Assembly (NCBI RefSeq): GCF_014873945.1
Contig: NZ_JADBEC010000001.1
Span: 3,551,001-3,615,000, forward strand
From: Rhizobium viscosum
Lineage (GTDB): Bacteria > Pseudomonadota > Alphaproteobacteria > Rhizobiales > Rhizobiaceae
DNA: 64,000 nt
Direction: 5' to 3'
The notes below the pieces were generated by a model. The model ran no database searches. It had not been told where the DNA came from and saw only the letters and a program-made list of their open reading frames with translations. Position numbers and translations under genes: made by a program. The number at the start of each line of letters is the position of its first letter. The first letter of the stretch is position 1. Shown one piece after another: positions 24,800 to 34,067 of this stretch.

Positions 24800-25828
24800 A
24801 TGCGCGCTTTGCAACTGATTGATGACCGCAAGCTTGAGATCACCGACCTGCCGGAACCGGATGCACCGGCCGCCGGCGAAGTGACGCTGCGCGTCAAGGC
24901 GGTTGCGCTGAATCATATCGATGTGTGGGGCTGGCGCGGCATGGCATTCGCCAAGCGCAAGATGCCGCTCGTGATCGGTGCTGAGGCTTCCGGTGTGGTC
25001 GAGGCGATCGGTCCGGGCGTGGCGAACGTCCTGCCCGGTCAGCTTGTGTCGATCTACGGCGCGCGCACCTGCGGCCTCTGCCGTCCCTGCCGCGAAGGCC
25101 GCGACAATCTCTGCGAACATGTCTCCGGCGTGCATGGCTTCCATCTCGATGGCTTCGCGCAGGAGAAGGTGAACCTGCCGGCGCGCCTGCTCGTTCCTGC
25201 TCCTCCCGGCGTCGATGCGATCGGGGCAGCGCTTGCGCCCGTCACCTTCGGCACGGTCGAGCACATGCTCTTCGACAATGCCAAGCTCGAACCCGGCGAG
25301 ACGATCCTCGTTCATGCCGGCGGTTCCGGCATCGGCACGGCGGCGATTCAGCTTGCCAAGAAGATCGGCTGCACTGTCATCACCACCGTCGGTTCCGACG
25401 ACAAGATCGAGAAGGCGAAGGCGCTTGGCGCCGATCATGTCATCAATTATCGCACCGATCGTTTCGAAGGCGTCGTGCGCAAGCTCACCAAGAAGAAGGG
25501 CGTCGATGTCGTCTTCGAACATGTGGGCAAGGATACCTGGGCAGGCTCGATGCTATGCATGAAGCGCGGCGGGCGTCTCGTGACCTGCGGCTCGACCTCG
25601 GGTGTTTCGACCGAGATGAACCTGATGATGCTTTTCCAGCAGCAGCTGAAGCTCCTCGGCTCCTTCGGCTGCCGGATGGAGAACATGGCGGATGCCATGC
25701 AGAAGATGGGCCGCGGCCTCGTTCATCCCGTCATCGATACCGAAGTCGGCTTCGACGATATCGACCGCGCTTTGGAGCGCATGGAATCCCGGCAGATCTT
25801 CGGTAAGATCATCCTGAAGATGGACTGA
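24800..25828 (+). CDS. adhXL: Zinc-type medium-chain dehydrogenase/reductase of VLCFA cluster
   Basis: This 342-residue MDR-family protein has the GroES-like N-terminal domain with IGAEASGVVEAIGPGV, a structural zinc cluster CGLCRPCREGRDNLC, and the Rossmann motif VHAGGSGIGTAAIQLAKKIG. In this conserved cluster it is annotated as an alcohol dehydrogenase; a role as the enoyl reductase of VLCFA elongation is plausible, since the cluster otherwise lacks one. It is followed after 4 bp by lpxXL. Confidence 0.9.
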   Translation: MRALQLIDDRKLEITDLPEPDAPAAGEVTLRVKAVALNHIDVWGWRGMAFAKRKMPLVIGAEASGVVEAIGPGVANVLPGQLVSIYGARTCGLCRPCREGRDNLCEHVSGVHGFHLDGFAQEKVNLPARLLVPAPPGVDAIGAALAPVTFGTVEHMLFDNAKLEPGETILVHAGGSGIGTAAIQLAKKIGCTVITTVGSDDKIEKAKALGADHVINYRTDRFEGVVRKLTKKKGVDVVFEHVGKDTWAGSMLCMKRGGRLVTCGSTSGVSTEMNLMMLFQQQLKLLGSFGCRMENMADAMQKMGRGLVHPVIDTEVGFDDIDRALERMESRQIFGKIILKMD

Positions 25829-25832
25829 CCGA

Positions 25833-26768
25833 GTGAAGCTTTTCATCACCAGGATCGTTCTGGCGCTCAGGCGTTTCCAGCAATGGCTGGTGGCGCAGCT
25901 GATGTTCGGCTTCCTGAACTTCCTGAAGCTTTTTCCGGCCGATGGCGCCATGCGCTTTGCCGACTGGATGACGCGCCAGATCGGCAAGCGCTTGAAGCGC
26001 CACAAGCTGATGCTCTATAATCTGCGCCGGGCCTTTCCGGAAAAGAGCGATGCGGAGCTCGAGGCGATCGCGCTGGAAAGCTGGGGCAATATGGGCCGGC
26101 TTGCGGCCGAATATGTCTTCCTCGACCAGCTCTTCGATTTCGATCCCACGAGCGACAAGCCGGGCAGGGTGGAAGTCTCAGGCATTCCGATCTTCCTGGA
26201 GCTGCGCGATAATCCGCGTCCCTTCATCGTCTTTACCGGCCATACCGGCAATTTCGAGCTTTTGCCGGTCGCGGGCAATGCCTTCGGTCTCAGCGTGACC
26301 GTGCTCTTCCGCCCGCCGAACAATCCTTATGTGGCGCAGAAGGTCTTCGATTTCCGCAGTGGCCGCATGGGCAAGCTCGTGCCGTCGCATGCCGGCTCTT
26401 CCTTTACGCTTGCCCGTCAGCTGGAAGCAGGGCAGGGCGTTGGCGTGCTCGTCGACCAGAAATTCAGCCGCGGGTTGAAGACGACGTTCTTCGGGCTTGA
26501 GACCAAGACCAATCCGCTCCTGCCGAAGCTGGTGCGCCAGTTCAATTGCGAGGTCTATCCCGCCCGCTGCATCCGTCTGCCGGGCGGTCGCTATCGGCTG
26601 GAAATCGAGCCGAAGATGGAGATGCCGCGCGACGAGAAGGGCAATCTGGACCTTCCCGCCACGGCACAGATGATGAACGACAAGGTGGAGAGCTGGGTGC
26701 GCGAATACCCGGCCCAATGGCTGTGGTACCACGACCGCTGGGATATCAAGCGTTCCGTCAGTCTGTAA
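25833..26768 (+). CDS. lpxXL: LpxXL, very-long-chain acyltransferase of lipid A
   Basis: This 311-residue LpxL/HtrB-family acyltransferase places the 27-hydroxyoctacosanoyl group on lipid A precursor at the inner membrane. It has an N-terminal hydrophobic segment, the catalytic H-x4-E motif FTGHTGNFELLP (H137, E142), and LVDQKFSRGLKTTFFG. The start is a GTG. The gene ends the acpXL cluster, and the long fatty acid it attaches is known to stabilise rhizobial membranes during infection. Confidence 0.95.
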   Translation: MKLFITRIVLALRRFQQWLVAQLMFGFLNFLKLFPADGAMRFADWMTRQIGKRLKRHKLMLYNLRRAFPEKSDAELEAIALESWGNMGRLAAEYVFLDQLFDFDPTSDKPGRVEVSGIPIFLELRDNPRPFIVFTGHTGNFELLPVAGNAFGLSVTVLFRPPNNPYVAQKVFDFRSGRMGKLVPSHAGSSFTLARQLEAGQGVGVLVDQKFSRGLKTTFFGLETKTNPLLPKLVRQFNCEVYPARCIRLPGGRYRLEIEPKMEMPRDEKGNLDLPATAQMMNDKVESWVREYPAQWLWYHDRWDIKRSVSL

Positions 26769-26950
26769 GAATCTGCCTGTAAGATTTTGCTCCTGATTTG
26801 TAATCGGTGAAAAGCGAGAGGTTTGCGTCAGTTGAAACTGAGTACGGTTCATGTTACGCGTCTCTACTAGGGCGCGCAAAGCACCTACCGCAGGGCGTAA
26901 TCTTTCATTAAGCATAGGCCTCGACCGGTGTTCGGAACGTTTCTCAGGAA

Positions 26951-27664
26951 ATGGATATTGGGGGTATCTTGCTTGAGTTGTTCAGGGCCTTTTCCTTGCG
27001 CTGCGCGCAGATCGAGGAAGCGATAAGGCTAGGGGATGATGGGCGCGTGGAGGCGCTCGACCGTGATATCCAGCCGCTTGTCGAGGCGATCCTCGCATGC
27101 AGGGCGTCCAGTCTTATCGAAGTTTATATGCAACTTCAGTTTGTAAGTTACCTCATCGCGCAGGATGCCGACGACGGGGCTTTCGTGACGCAATATGCCG
27201 CCGTGCTCTCCTATCTGCTCGACCGCTATTTCGGCGCGCATGCGCCGGACTGGCGCGTGCCGCTGCCGGCGGACATGAAGCTCAGGCCGCCGCCCGCCTA
27301 TATTCCCGACACCGATAACGGCCAATTCCTCAACGCGGCGATCCTGCAGACGCTGCCGGACCGCGTGGCGGTACTGACGAAGGATTACCGCTACCTCTAT
27401 TCCAATCCCGTCAACTGCGCTCACCTTGGCAAGAATGCCATGCAGCTCATCGGTCGCCATATCGTCGAGTTCATCGGCGAGGAGCGCTTTGCCAGCGAGG
27501 TGAAGGAAAAGCTCGACGCCTGCTTCGATGGCGTGCCGGCGGATTACACCTACGCGAGGGATGAGCGGCACAATCGCTGCCGGATGGTGCCGCTGCACGA
27601 CGCGGCGAAGAAGGTGATCGGGGCGCTCATCACCATTCAGAATCTCCGCGCTGCGGACGCCTGA
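26951..27664 (+). CDS. PAS-domain protein of unknown role
   Basis: This 237-residue protein has a helical N-terminal half (RCAQIEEAIRLGDDGRVEAL) and a C-terminal PAS domain, about residues 125-235: LQTLPDRVAVLTKDYRYLYS, NPVNCAHLGKNAMQLIGRHI and a closing strand VIGALITIQNLRA. No output domain follows, so it may work by protein contact. AGGA lies 3-7 bp before the ATG. It is 182 bp downstream of lpxXL, on the same strand and convergent with the VOC gene, and seems independently expressed. Confidence 0.75.
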   Translation: MDIGGILLELFRAFSLRCAQIEEAIRLGDDGRVEALDRDIQPLVEAILACRASSLIEVYMQLQFVSYLIAQDADDGAFVTQYAAVLSYLLDRYFGAHAPDWRVPLPADMKLRPPPAYIPDTDNGQFLNAAILQTLPDRVAVLTKDYRYLYSNPVNCAHLGKNAMQLIGRHIVEFIGEERFASEVKEKLDACFDGVPADYTYARDERHNRCRMVPLHDAAKKVIGALITIQNLRAADA

Positions 27665-27666
27665 TT

Positions 27667-28029
27667 TCAGTCTTTACTCCAGACGGCGAGTTCGTAGCCG
27701 TCCTTGTCGATAAAATGGAAGCGCCGGCCGCCGGGGAAGGGCGTGATCGGTTTTGCAATGGTGCCGCCGGCCTTTTCGACGCTCGCGAGCGCATCTTCCA
27801 GCTTTTCGGCATAGAGGATGACGAGCGGGCCGCCTGCGGCACGCACCGGGCTGAGATTGGTGAAGCCGCCTTTCAGCCTTCCGTCGTCGAACTCGCAGTA
27901 GTTCTCCCCGTAATCGGTGAAGCGCCAGCCGAAGGCCGTGCCGTAGAAGGCTTTTGCCGCACCAATATCGGCAACGTTAAACTCGACATAGTCGATGCGG
28001 CGGTCATTTTGAGCGTCGTTGCTGGCCAT
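27667..28029 (-). CDS. VOC (glyoxalase/bleomycin-resistance) family protein
   Basis: This 120-residue protein shows the VOC pattern: RIDYVEFNVADIGAAKAFYG, AFGWRFTDYGENYCEFDDG and a second half GGPLVILYAEKLEDALASVE with FHFIDKDGYELAVWS at the end. Metal-ligand residues are H or E at the usual places only in part. It is 1 bp downstream of the SRPBCC gene, both below the AraC-type regulator on this strand. Confidence 0.86.
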   Translation of the reverse strand: MASNDAQNDRRIDYVEFNVADIGAAKAFYGTAFGWRFTDYGENYCEFDDGRLKGGFTNLSPVRAAGGPLVILYAEKLEDALASVEKAGGTIAKPITPFPGGRRFHFIDKDGYELAVWSKD

Positions 28030-28030
28030 C

Positions 28031-28429
28031 TTATTTCTCCATCATCGATTTCAGAGCCGCCAGATCCTTCTGGATATGGGCGGCATCGGCGGCGAATTGT
28101 TCGTCGGTCATGCCCGGCAGGCGCAACAGCGTGAACATCACCTCGCAGCCATCGCCATTCGGCACGATGCGCAGCGCGTTATAGACGCGCAGGCCGGATT
28201 CGATCGTGACAGTATGGTCGATGACGCCGAATTCGTTCGGCGGCACGAAGCTCACGCGGATGCTGCCGAGCGGACCGTGGGCGAGCCAGTCTTCGCCATC
28301 GGGTTCCAGGCCGCTCGCAAGGCCGGAGGCCCAGAGCGGCATGTTCTCCGGCCTGCCGGCGAAATCATAGACATCGCGCCAGTCTCTTTTGATCGTGATG
28401 TGGACGATGCGGGCGGGCATTGTGTTCAT
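28031..28429 (-). CDS. SRPBCC (START/Bet v1-like) family protein
   Basis: This 132-residue protein begins RIVHITIKRDWRDVYDFAGR and continues PLWASGLASGLEPDGEDWLA and TVTIESGLRVYNALRIVPNG, typical of polyketide-cyclase/SRPBCC proteins. Either the ATG at 28429 or the one nine bases later could start it. The SRPBCC-VOC pair below an AraC-type regulator is a common arrangement in soil bacteria, but its substrate is not known. Confidence 0.82.
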   Translation of the reverse strand: MNTMPARIVHITIKRDWRDVYDFAGRPENMPLWASGLASGLEPDGEDWLAHGPLGSIRVSFVPPNEFGVIDHTVTIESGLRVYNALRIVPNGDGCEVMFTLLRLPGMTDEQFAADAAHIQKDLAALKSMMEK

Positions 28430-28492
28430 CGGTCTGTCCTTTTGCTTTGCGCCAGACTAGCAGGCCGGCCCGGGCCGTCTTGAACAAAACGG

Positions 28493-29278
28493 TCAGCGGG
28501 TCGTCAATTGAGCGAGCATGGCTGATGGTGTCAGTGTCGTCAGTTCGCCGATCTCTCGGGTCATATGAGCCTGATCGGAAAAGCCGGCGTCGAGGGCGAG
28601 AGCGGCAAGGGACGGGGTCTCACTTGCGCGGCACAAGGCCATGAAACGCTGCAACCGGCGGACGCGTTCCAGCGTCTTGATGCCGTAGCCGAAATGGTGG
28701 TGGGCGCGGCGGCGCAATTGCCGTTCGCCGATGTCGAGCCTCTGCTGCAGGTCGCCGATACGGCCCGGTCCATGGTCTGCAGCGGCAAAGATCAGGCGAG
28801 CCTCAGGATCTGGCTCCGCTTCTTCCCTTGCCAGGTCACCCAACAGGGTGGCGAAGAGCGGGAGAGCGGCGGCGCCATCCGGACGGTCGGACAGGTGCTG
28901 TTCGAGGAGGGCAGCCTTTTCAGGCGCGAGATCGCTGAGGGGAATGGAAAGGCCGGTGATCTCCGACAGCGGCACCTTCAGCCAGGCGACACCAGCGCCC
29001 GGTGCAAAACGCGCGCCGATAATGCGCATGCCCGGCATCATCGGCGGGAAGGCGGCGGTGCGGTCCGGCCCAGCGACGAAGAGGCGGCCTGCTGCAAAAA
29101 GGAGATCGCAATAGCCGTCGGGCACGATGGCAACCGGGCCTGCGGTCTGAATCTCATGCGTCCAGAGGCAGCGGAAATGCGGCGCAAGGGCAGGCAAGGG
29201 CGCATATTCGCGATAACGCCCCGCTCTCTTTGCGAGCAGCGGCCTGATATCGCTTTGCCTTGCTGCAGCAGTAGTCAT
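28493..29278 (-). CDS. AraC-type transcriptional regulator with DUF6597-like N-terminus
   Basis: This 261-residue protein has an N-terminal domain typical of one AraC subgroup (YREYAPLPALAPHFRCLWTH, VPDGYCDLLFAAG, IIGARFAPGAG). The C-terminal AraC DNA-binding domain contains IGERQLRRRAHHHFGYGIKT, LERVRRLQRFMAL and LALDAGFSDQAHMTREIGEL. ATG 29278 follows GGGAGGA; the frame remains open to 29404 but overlaps the gnd promoter side. It probably controls the SRPBCC-VOC genes downstream. Confidence 0.88.
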   Translation of the reverse strand: MTTAAARQSDIRPLLAKRAGRYREYAPLPALAPHFRCLWTHEIQTAGPVAIVPDGYCDLLFAAGRLFVAGPDRTAAFPPMMPGMRIIGARFAPGAGVAWLKVPLSEITGLSIPLSDLAPEKAALLEQHLSDRPDGAAALPLFATLLGDLAREEAEPDPEARLIFAAADHGPGRIGDLQQRLDIGERQLRRRAHHHFGYGIKTLERVRRLQRFMALCRASETPSLAALALDAGFSDQAHMTREIGELTTLTPSAMLAQLTTR

Positions 29279-29433
29279 TTCATCCTCCCGAACCCATGCA
29301 TATGGTGCTCCCCTGGCCATTCGAAAAGCCTGTTCCGACAGCCTTTTTTCGACCCGAATCGCGGTCTTCGACCTTGCCGTTTGACCGAGAGAGTGCCACA
29401 ACATCGCACCATTTCACTCATCGGAGGTTTGTC

Positions 29434-30864
29434 GTGGAAAAGGCAGAAATCGGACTGATCGGCCTCGCCGTCATGGGTTCCAACCTGGCTCTCAACATTG
29501 CGGAAAAAGGCAACAAGATCGCGGTTTTCAACCGCACGCCTGAAAAAACGGATGAATTCTACGAGAGCGCCGGCGATCTCAAGAAGCAGATCATTCCCTG
29601 CAAGACGATCGAGGAGTTCGTCGAGGCGATCCGTCCGCCACGCCCGATCATCATCATGATCAAGGCAGGCGATGCCGTCGACCAGCAGATGGAGGCCCTG
29701 CGCCCGCATCTGCAGAAGAACGACATCATGATCGATGCCGGCAACGCCAACTTCCGCGATACGGTCGCCCGCTTCGACCGCCTCAAGGATACCGGCCTGA
29801 CCTTCATCGGCATGGGCGTTTCGGGTGGTGAGGAAGGTGCCCGCCACGGCCCGTCGATCATGGTTGGCGGCACCGAAGATTCGTGGAAGCGCGTCGAGAA
29901 GGTTCTGACCTCGATTGCCGCCAAGTATGATGGTGACCCTTGCGTCGCCTGGCTCGGCAATGATGGTGCGGGCCATTTCGTCAAGACGATCCATAACGGC
30001 ATCGAATATGCCGACATGCAGATGATCGCCGAAATCTACGGCATCCTGCGCGACGGCCTCGGCAAGAGTGCTTCGGAAATCTCCGGCATCTTCGGCGAGT
30101 GGAATAAGGGCCGCCTGAACTCCTATCTCATCGAAATCTCCGAGAAGGTGCTGGCCGCCACGGACCCGATCTCCAAGACGCCGATGGTCGACATGATCCT
30201 CGACAAGGCTGGCCAGAAGGGCACCGGCAAGTGGTCTGCAATCGAAGCGCAGAACATGGGCATTCCCGCAACCGGCATCGAAGCCGCCGTCGCCGCCCGC
30301 AGCCTGTCGTCGATGAAGGAGCAGCGCGTCGCCGCCGAAAAGATCTTTGGCGATCTCGGTGCTGCTTTCCCGATCGCCTACGGCCCTGAATTCAACAAGG
30401 ATCTGGAGCTGGCGCTCTTTGCCGGCAAGATCGGCGCCTATGCGCAGGGCTTTGCCGTCATGGCGGAAGCCTCGAAGGAATTCAACTGGTCGCTGCCGAT
30501 GCCGACGATCGCCCGTATCTGGCGCGCCGGCTGCATCATCCGCTCGCAGTTCCTCGACGAGATCACCAAGGCGTTTACCGATGCGCCTGATGCGGCAAAC
30601 CTTATCGTCACGCCGGCCTTCTCGGGCATGGTCAAGGAATCGATCCCGGCGCTCCGCCGCGTCGTGACCGCAGCACTTGCCGCCGGCCTGCCGGTTCCGG
30701 CACTCGCCTCGGCGCTCAGCTATTTCGACGCCTACCGCCAGGGCCGCGGCACTGCGAACCTCATCCAGGCGCAGCGCGACTTCTTCGGCGCCCACGGCTT
30801 CGACCGCCTCGACGGCAAGGACTTCCACCACGGCCCTTGGGGCAGCGGTGCGTCGACCTTCTGA
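29434..30864 (+). CDS. gnd: 6-phosphogluconate dehydrogenase, decarboxylating
   Basis: This oxidative pentose-phosphate enzyme turns 6-phosphogluconate and NADP+ into ribulose-5-phosphate, CO2 and NADPH. The 476-residue product has the dinucleotide motif IGLIGLAVMGSNLALNIAEK, FIGMGVSGGEEGARHGPSIM, the catalytic Lys region VKTIHNGIEYADMQMIAEIY, and a C-terminal RDFFGAHGFDRLDGKDFHH. The start is GTG 29434, with GGAGG 6 bp upstream; the ORF is open further upstream without a site. A strong terminator follows. Confidence 0.97.
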   Translation: MEKAEIGLIGLAVMGSNLALNIAEKGNKIAVFNRTPEKTDEFYESAGDLKKQIIPCKTIEEFVEAIRPPRPIIIMIKAGDAVDQQMEALRPHLQKNDIMIDAGNANFRDTVARFDRLKDTGLTFIGMGVSGGEEGARHGPSIMVGGTEDSWKRVEKVLTSIAAKYDGDPCVAWLGNDGAGHFVKTIHNGIEYADMQMIAEIYGILRDGLGKSASEISGIFGEWNKGRLNSYLIEISEKVLAATDPISKTPMVDMILDKAGQKGTGKWSAIEAQNMGIPATGIEAAVAARSLSSMKEQRVAAEKIFGDLGAAFPIAYGPEFNKDLELALFAGKIGAYAQGFAVMAEASKEFNWSLPMPTIARIWRAGCIIRSQFLDEITKAFTDAPDAANLIVTPAFSGMVKESIPALRRVVTAALAAGLPVPALASALSYFDAYRQGRGTANLIQAQRDFFGAHGFDRLDGKDFHHGPWGSGASTF

Positions 30865-30885
30865 GGTTTGCGCAGAGAAATGAGG

Positions 30886-30911
30886 AGCCCGGCCCTTGTG
30901 CCGGGCTTTTT
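30886..30911 (+). terminator. Intrinsic terminator after gnd
   Basis: AGCCCGGC pairs with GCCGGGCT across a 6-nt loop and is followed by TTTTTG, 20 bp after the gnd stop. Confidence 0.92.
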
Positions 30912-30946
30912 GTTATAGGGCTAATAGCAAACGGGAGGTTTTCGAC

Positions 30947-31345
30947 ATGCTTCACCATGCATCCTTCGGAGTGGCCGATATCGAGAGAGCCGCGCGGTTC
31001 TACGACGCGGCGCTCGGCGCACTCGGCTACATCAGAGTGTGGGAGGACTTGCGTCCCGGCGAGCCAGGACAGGCTGTCGGTTATGGCCTGCCTGGTGGTG
31101 GCGACAAGCTGGCGATCAAGTCGGTCGAGGCGGGGCAGGGTGCGCCGGGTGCCGGTTTCCATCTCGCCTTTGCGGCACCCGACCGAAAGGCGGTGGTCGA
31201 GTTTCATGCAACGGCGCTTGCACATGGCGGCATGGACAATGGCGGACCGGGGCTGAGACAGCACTACGGGCCGAACTACTTCGCCGCATTTGTGATCGAC
31301 CCCGATGGGTATCGTATCGAAGCGGTGTTCAATCAGGCGGAATAG
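30947..31345 (+). CDS. VOC (glyoxalase) family protein
   Basis: This 132-residue protein has the VOC pattern MLHHASFGVADIERAARFYD and GLRQHYGPNYFAAFVIDPDG with YRIEAVFNQAE at the end. The His near the start (LHHASFG), the His in GLRQHYGPNY and the Glu in EAVF are probable metal ligands. GGGAGG lies 7 bp before ATG 30947. It stands between two terminators as a single-gene unit. Substrate unknown. Confidence 0.88.
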   Translation: MLHHASFGVADIERAARFYDAALGALGYIRVWEDLRPGEPGQAVGYGLPGGGDKLAIKSVEAGQGAPGAGFHLAFAAPDRKAVVEFHATALAHGGMDNGGPGLRQHYGPNYFAAFVIDPDGYRIEAVFNQAE

Positions 31346-31354
31346 GCAGTAACG

Positions 31355-31382
31355 AAAATCCGCCATGGCGTCGGATTTTTGT
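31355..31382 (+). terminator. Intrinsic terminator after VOC gene
   Basis: AAAATCCG pairs with CGGATTTT across a 9-nt loop, and the run of T continues. It starts 10 bp after the stop codon. Confidence 0.85.
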
Positions 31383-31690
31383 TATCCAGCTATTATATTT
31401 CCATCCTTTGACGAAGGGGTGTAAGCCGTCATTCTCATTGCCATCGATTTGAATTGGCATTAATATTAGGCATTATGCTTATATTGCAGTGCGTACAGGC
31501 TTAGGCTGCAGTGTCATCAAGCGTTGATCGCCGTATCAAGTGCTTGCAAATGGTCCTTTTCAGGCAATTCCTCTTGGATAGACGGGCAACTGTTCAGGAG
31601 ATCGTTGTTATTCCCGGCGTTTGATCAGTTCCATGAAGGACTATCTGCGTGGCGTTGCGTGTTTCCGTTCAATGGAAGGGGAGACGTGAG
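31383..31690. other. Intergenic, AT-richer stretch, promoter region of next gene
   Basis: About 310 bp without a believable gene. It is visibly richer in A and T than its surroundings (for example around 31440-31490), as expected for a promoter region. GGGGAG at 31678 is the ribosome-binding site of the next gene. Confidence 0.4.
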
Positions 31691-32152
31691 ATGTCGGACA
31701 GGAAATTTGATTCCGAGGAGATGCCGCCGAGCGCGCAGGATCTGCGCGATCTTCAGGAGGCGATGAAGCAGAAGACGACGCGAGCGACGGAGGCGAAGGA
31801 GAAGAGTCATTTCGACCTCGTCAATGATTTCATGTTCAAGCATGTTACCGAAAACGAAATCAAGATCGTCCGTCGCCTGGTCGACAACGCCCTGAGGGAC
31901 GGCAAGAAGGAAGCGCTGGTTTACCAGTTCTCCTCCGACTTCTGCACCGATAGCGGCCGCGCCATCAACAACGGCGCCGATAACTGGCCGGAAACGCTAC
32001 AGGGAAAGGCCAAGGAATTCTACGAACGCTACGAGAAATACGGGCGTCCGCAGGGTTACAAGCTGAAAGCCGTCGTCGTCAATTTTCCAAGCGGCATGCC
32101 GGGTGATGTCGGCTTCTTTCTCAACTGGGAATCCGACAAGCCGAAATTATAG
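31691..32152 (+). CDS. Conserved hypothetical cytoplasmic protein
   Basis: This 153-residue hydrophilic protein begins MSDRKFDSEEMPPSAQDLRD, has a charged helical N-terminal third rich in K and E (EAMKQKTTRATEAKEKSHFD), then a mixed fold with LVYQFSSDFCTDSGRAINNG and LKAVVVNFPSGMPGDVGFFL. No signal peptide, membrane segment or known catalytic motif is visible. ATG 31691 has GGGGAG at 9 bp; an in-frame start at 31649 is less likely. I do not recognise the family. Confidence 0.7.
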   Translation: MSDRKFDSEEMPPSAQDLRDLQEAMKQKTTRATEAKEKSHFDLVNDFMFKHVTENEIKIVRRLVDNALRDGKKEALVYQFSSDFCTDSGRAINNGADNWPETLQGKAKEFYERYEKYGRPQGYKLKAVVVNFPSGMPGDVGFFLNWESDKPKL

Positions 32153-32167
32153 ACATCCGCAGCCCCG

Positions 32168-32203
32168 CAGGCTTCCGATGCGTTGACGCGCATCGGAAGC
32201 CTG
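32168..32203. repeat. Perfect 15-bp stem inverted repeat
   Basis: CAGGCTTCCGATGCG and CGCATCGGAAGCCTG are exact complements around a 6-nt loop, 16 bp after the stop of the hypothetical gene. No T run follows, so it is a stable hairpin rather than a classic terminator; it may protect the upstream mRNA 3' end. Confidence 0.75.
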
Positions 32204-32291
32204 TCTGCGAGCCGCAGGCGCCGGGAGAGCGTCCGATGATCGCTCCAGCGAGGCGGGGTGGTTTGCGAAAGGAATTCGGAGGGGCGACAGG

Positions 32292-34067
32292 ATGGCAAAC
32301 ATTCATGTGCCGGTACTCAGGGGACTCGGCGGCTTCCGCGCGGATTGGCTGCGGAGCGATATTCCGGCAGGCCTGTCGATTGCCGCTGTCGGCCTGCCGA
32401 GCGCAATCGCTTATCCCGCCATCGCAGGCCTGCCGCCGGAAACCGGGATTTATGCCAGCATCGTCGCGCCCATCGCCTATGCGCTGTTCGGCCCATCGCG
32501 GCTGCTGGTGGTCGGGCCGGATGCTGCGACCATGGCGGTTCTGGCAGCCGCTATGGCAGCCATCATTGCCGCCCAGCCGGCCGGCGCGCCTGTCGATCCT
32601 GTGGTGATTGCGTCTGCTCTGGCGCTCGGCGTCGGCGCCTTCTATTTCGCGGCTCGGCTGCTGCGGCTCGGCGTGCTCGCAAGCTTTCTGTCTCGTCCCA
32701 TCCTCGTCGGCTTCTTTGCCGGTGTTTCGATTTCTATCCTTGTCGGGCAGATCGGCCGCTTTACCGGCGTGCGTATCGAGTCAGAGGGTCTGCTGCAGCC
32801 CGTTGCCGAGATCCTTCGCAAGAGCGCCTCGATCCATTGGCCATCCCTGCTGCTCGGCCTTGCCATGTTCGCGCTGTTGTGGATCGTCAAAGCGGCACGC
32901 CTGCCGGTACCGGGACCTGTCATCGTCGTCGTCGTTTCGGTGCTGCTGTCGGCCATTTTCAATTTCGAGGGCGCGGGCATCAACATCGTCGGCGATATCC
33001 CGACCGGCCTGCCGTCATTCTCCCTCTACGCCTTCTTTCAGATGCCGATGGACAGGATCGTGCTCGGCTCGGCGGCCGTCTTCCTGGTCAGTTTTGGCGC
33101 GGGCATCGTTGCCGCCCGCAGCTTTGCGGCGCGCACCGGGGAGGAAGTGGACGCGAACCAGGAGCTGATCGGCCTTGGTGCAGCCAATATCGCACCCGGC
33201 CTGTTCGGCTCGTTTCCCGTCAGCGTGTCGGATTCGAGAACCGCGATCAATCTTTCCACCGGGGGGAGATCCCAGGTCGCAGGGCTCGTTTCGGCCATCA
33301 CGCTGATGGCTGCGCTGGTATTCCTGCATAGTGCGCTCCGCATCCTGCCGATCCCGGCTCTGGCGGCGATCCTGGCTGCGGCGGCCATCAGCCTGATCGA
33401 TGTTCCCGAACTCAGGAAAATATGGCGCATCAGCCGGATGGAATTCGTCTTCGCCCTGATCGCCATGTTCGGCGCCATCAGCTTCGGCGTGCTGAACGGC
33501 GTCATCGTCGCAATATCGGCAACGCTCGTCTATCTCCTGCACAAGACGATGTTTCCGCGCGACACGCTTCTCGGCCGCATTGCCGGACGCGACGGCTTCT
33601 ACGACATGCAGCGCTTTGCACAGGCTCGAGGCGTTCCAGGCATCGCCATCTGTCTCGTCCAGGGCAATCTGCTCTTTTACAATGCCGATTATGTCCGCAC
33701 GCGGCTTCGCGCCGTCATTGCGAGCCTGCCTGAGGATACGCGCTGGTTCATCCTGGATGCCAGCGCAATTGCCCATATCGACAGCACCGGTGCCGCCGCG
33801 CTCGATGTGCTGCAGGCGGATCTTGCCGCGCGGGGCATAAGCTTCGGCGTCGCTCACCTGAATGCTGAGTGTACAGCGCTGCTCGAACGCGCCGAAGTCG
33901 TCGGCCACATCGGTGCGGAGAAACTCTTCGATGACACGGAAGATGCGCTGCGAGCAGCTGGCCGCCAGGGCGGCGAGCAGCCTTTGGCCGAGGTTTCAGA
34001 TGAAGGATCACTGCGTGGAGGCACCCTGACAGGGCAAGGAGGACGTGATGGACAAAATGCACACTGA
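32292..34067 (+). CDS. SulP-family anion transporter with STAS domain
   Basis: This 591-residue inner-membrane protein starts LRGLGGFRADWLRSDIPAGL with the SulP signature LPSAIAYPAIAGLPPETGIY near residue 40. It has about ten to twelve hydrophobic helices, SFPVSVSDSRTAINLSTGGR (conserved SulP motif) near 310, and a cytoplasmic STAS domain from about 430 (GIAICLVQGNLLFYNADYVR, FILDASAIAHIDSTGAAALD). SulP proteins carry sulfate, bicarbonate or dicarboxylates; the substrate is open. GGAGGGG precedes the ATG. Its end overlaps the PPK2 gene by 20 bp. Confidence 0.93.
   Translation: MANIHVPVLRGLGGFRADWLRSDIPAGLSIAAVGLPSAIAYPAIAGLPPETGIYASIVAPIAYALFGPSRLLVVGPDAATMAVLAAAMAAIIAAQPAGAPVDPVVIASALALGVGAFYFAARLLRLGVLASFLSRPILVGFFAGVSISILVGQIGRFTGVRIESEGLLQPVAEILRKSASIHWPSLLLGLAMFALLWIVKAARLPVPGPVIVVVVSVLLSAIFNFEGAGINIVGDIPTGLPSFSLYAFFQMPMDRIVLGSAAVFLVSFGAGIVAARSFAARTGEEVDANQELIGLGAANIAPGLFGSFPVSVSDSRTAINLSTGGRSQVAGLVSAITLMAALVFLHSALRILPIPALAAILAAAAISLIDVPELRKIWRISRMEFVFALIAMFGAISFGVLNGVIVAISATLVYLLHKTMFPRDTLLGRIAGRDGFYDMQRFAQARGVPGIAICLVQGNLLFYNADYVRTRLRAVIASLPEDTRWFILDASAIAHIDSTGAAALDVLQADLAARGISFGVAHLNAECTALLERAEVVGHIGAEKLFDDTEDALRAAGRQGGEQPLAEVSDEGSLRGGTLTGQGGRDGQNAH

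Noticed and set aside
26769..26950. RNA gene between lpxXL and the PAS gene
   Set aside because: The 182 bp have no strong stem with terminator; nothing beyond a promoter can be supported.
29275..30831. 518-codon open frame antisense to gnd
   Set aside because: gnd on the plus strand is a full, highly conserved enzyme; the antisense frame has no motif.
31524..31766. 80-codon ORF before the hypothetical at 31691
   Set aside because: It overlaps the next gene in another frame, has no ribosome-binding site, and is Arg/Cys-rich without pattern.
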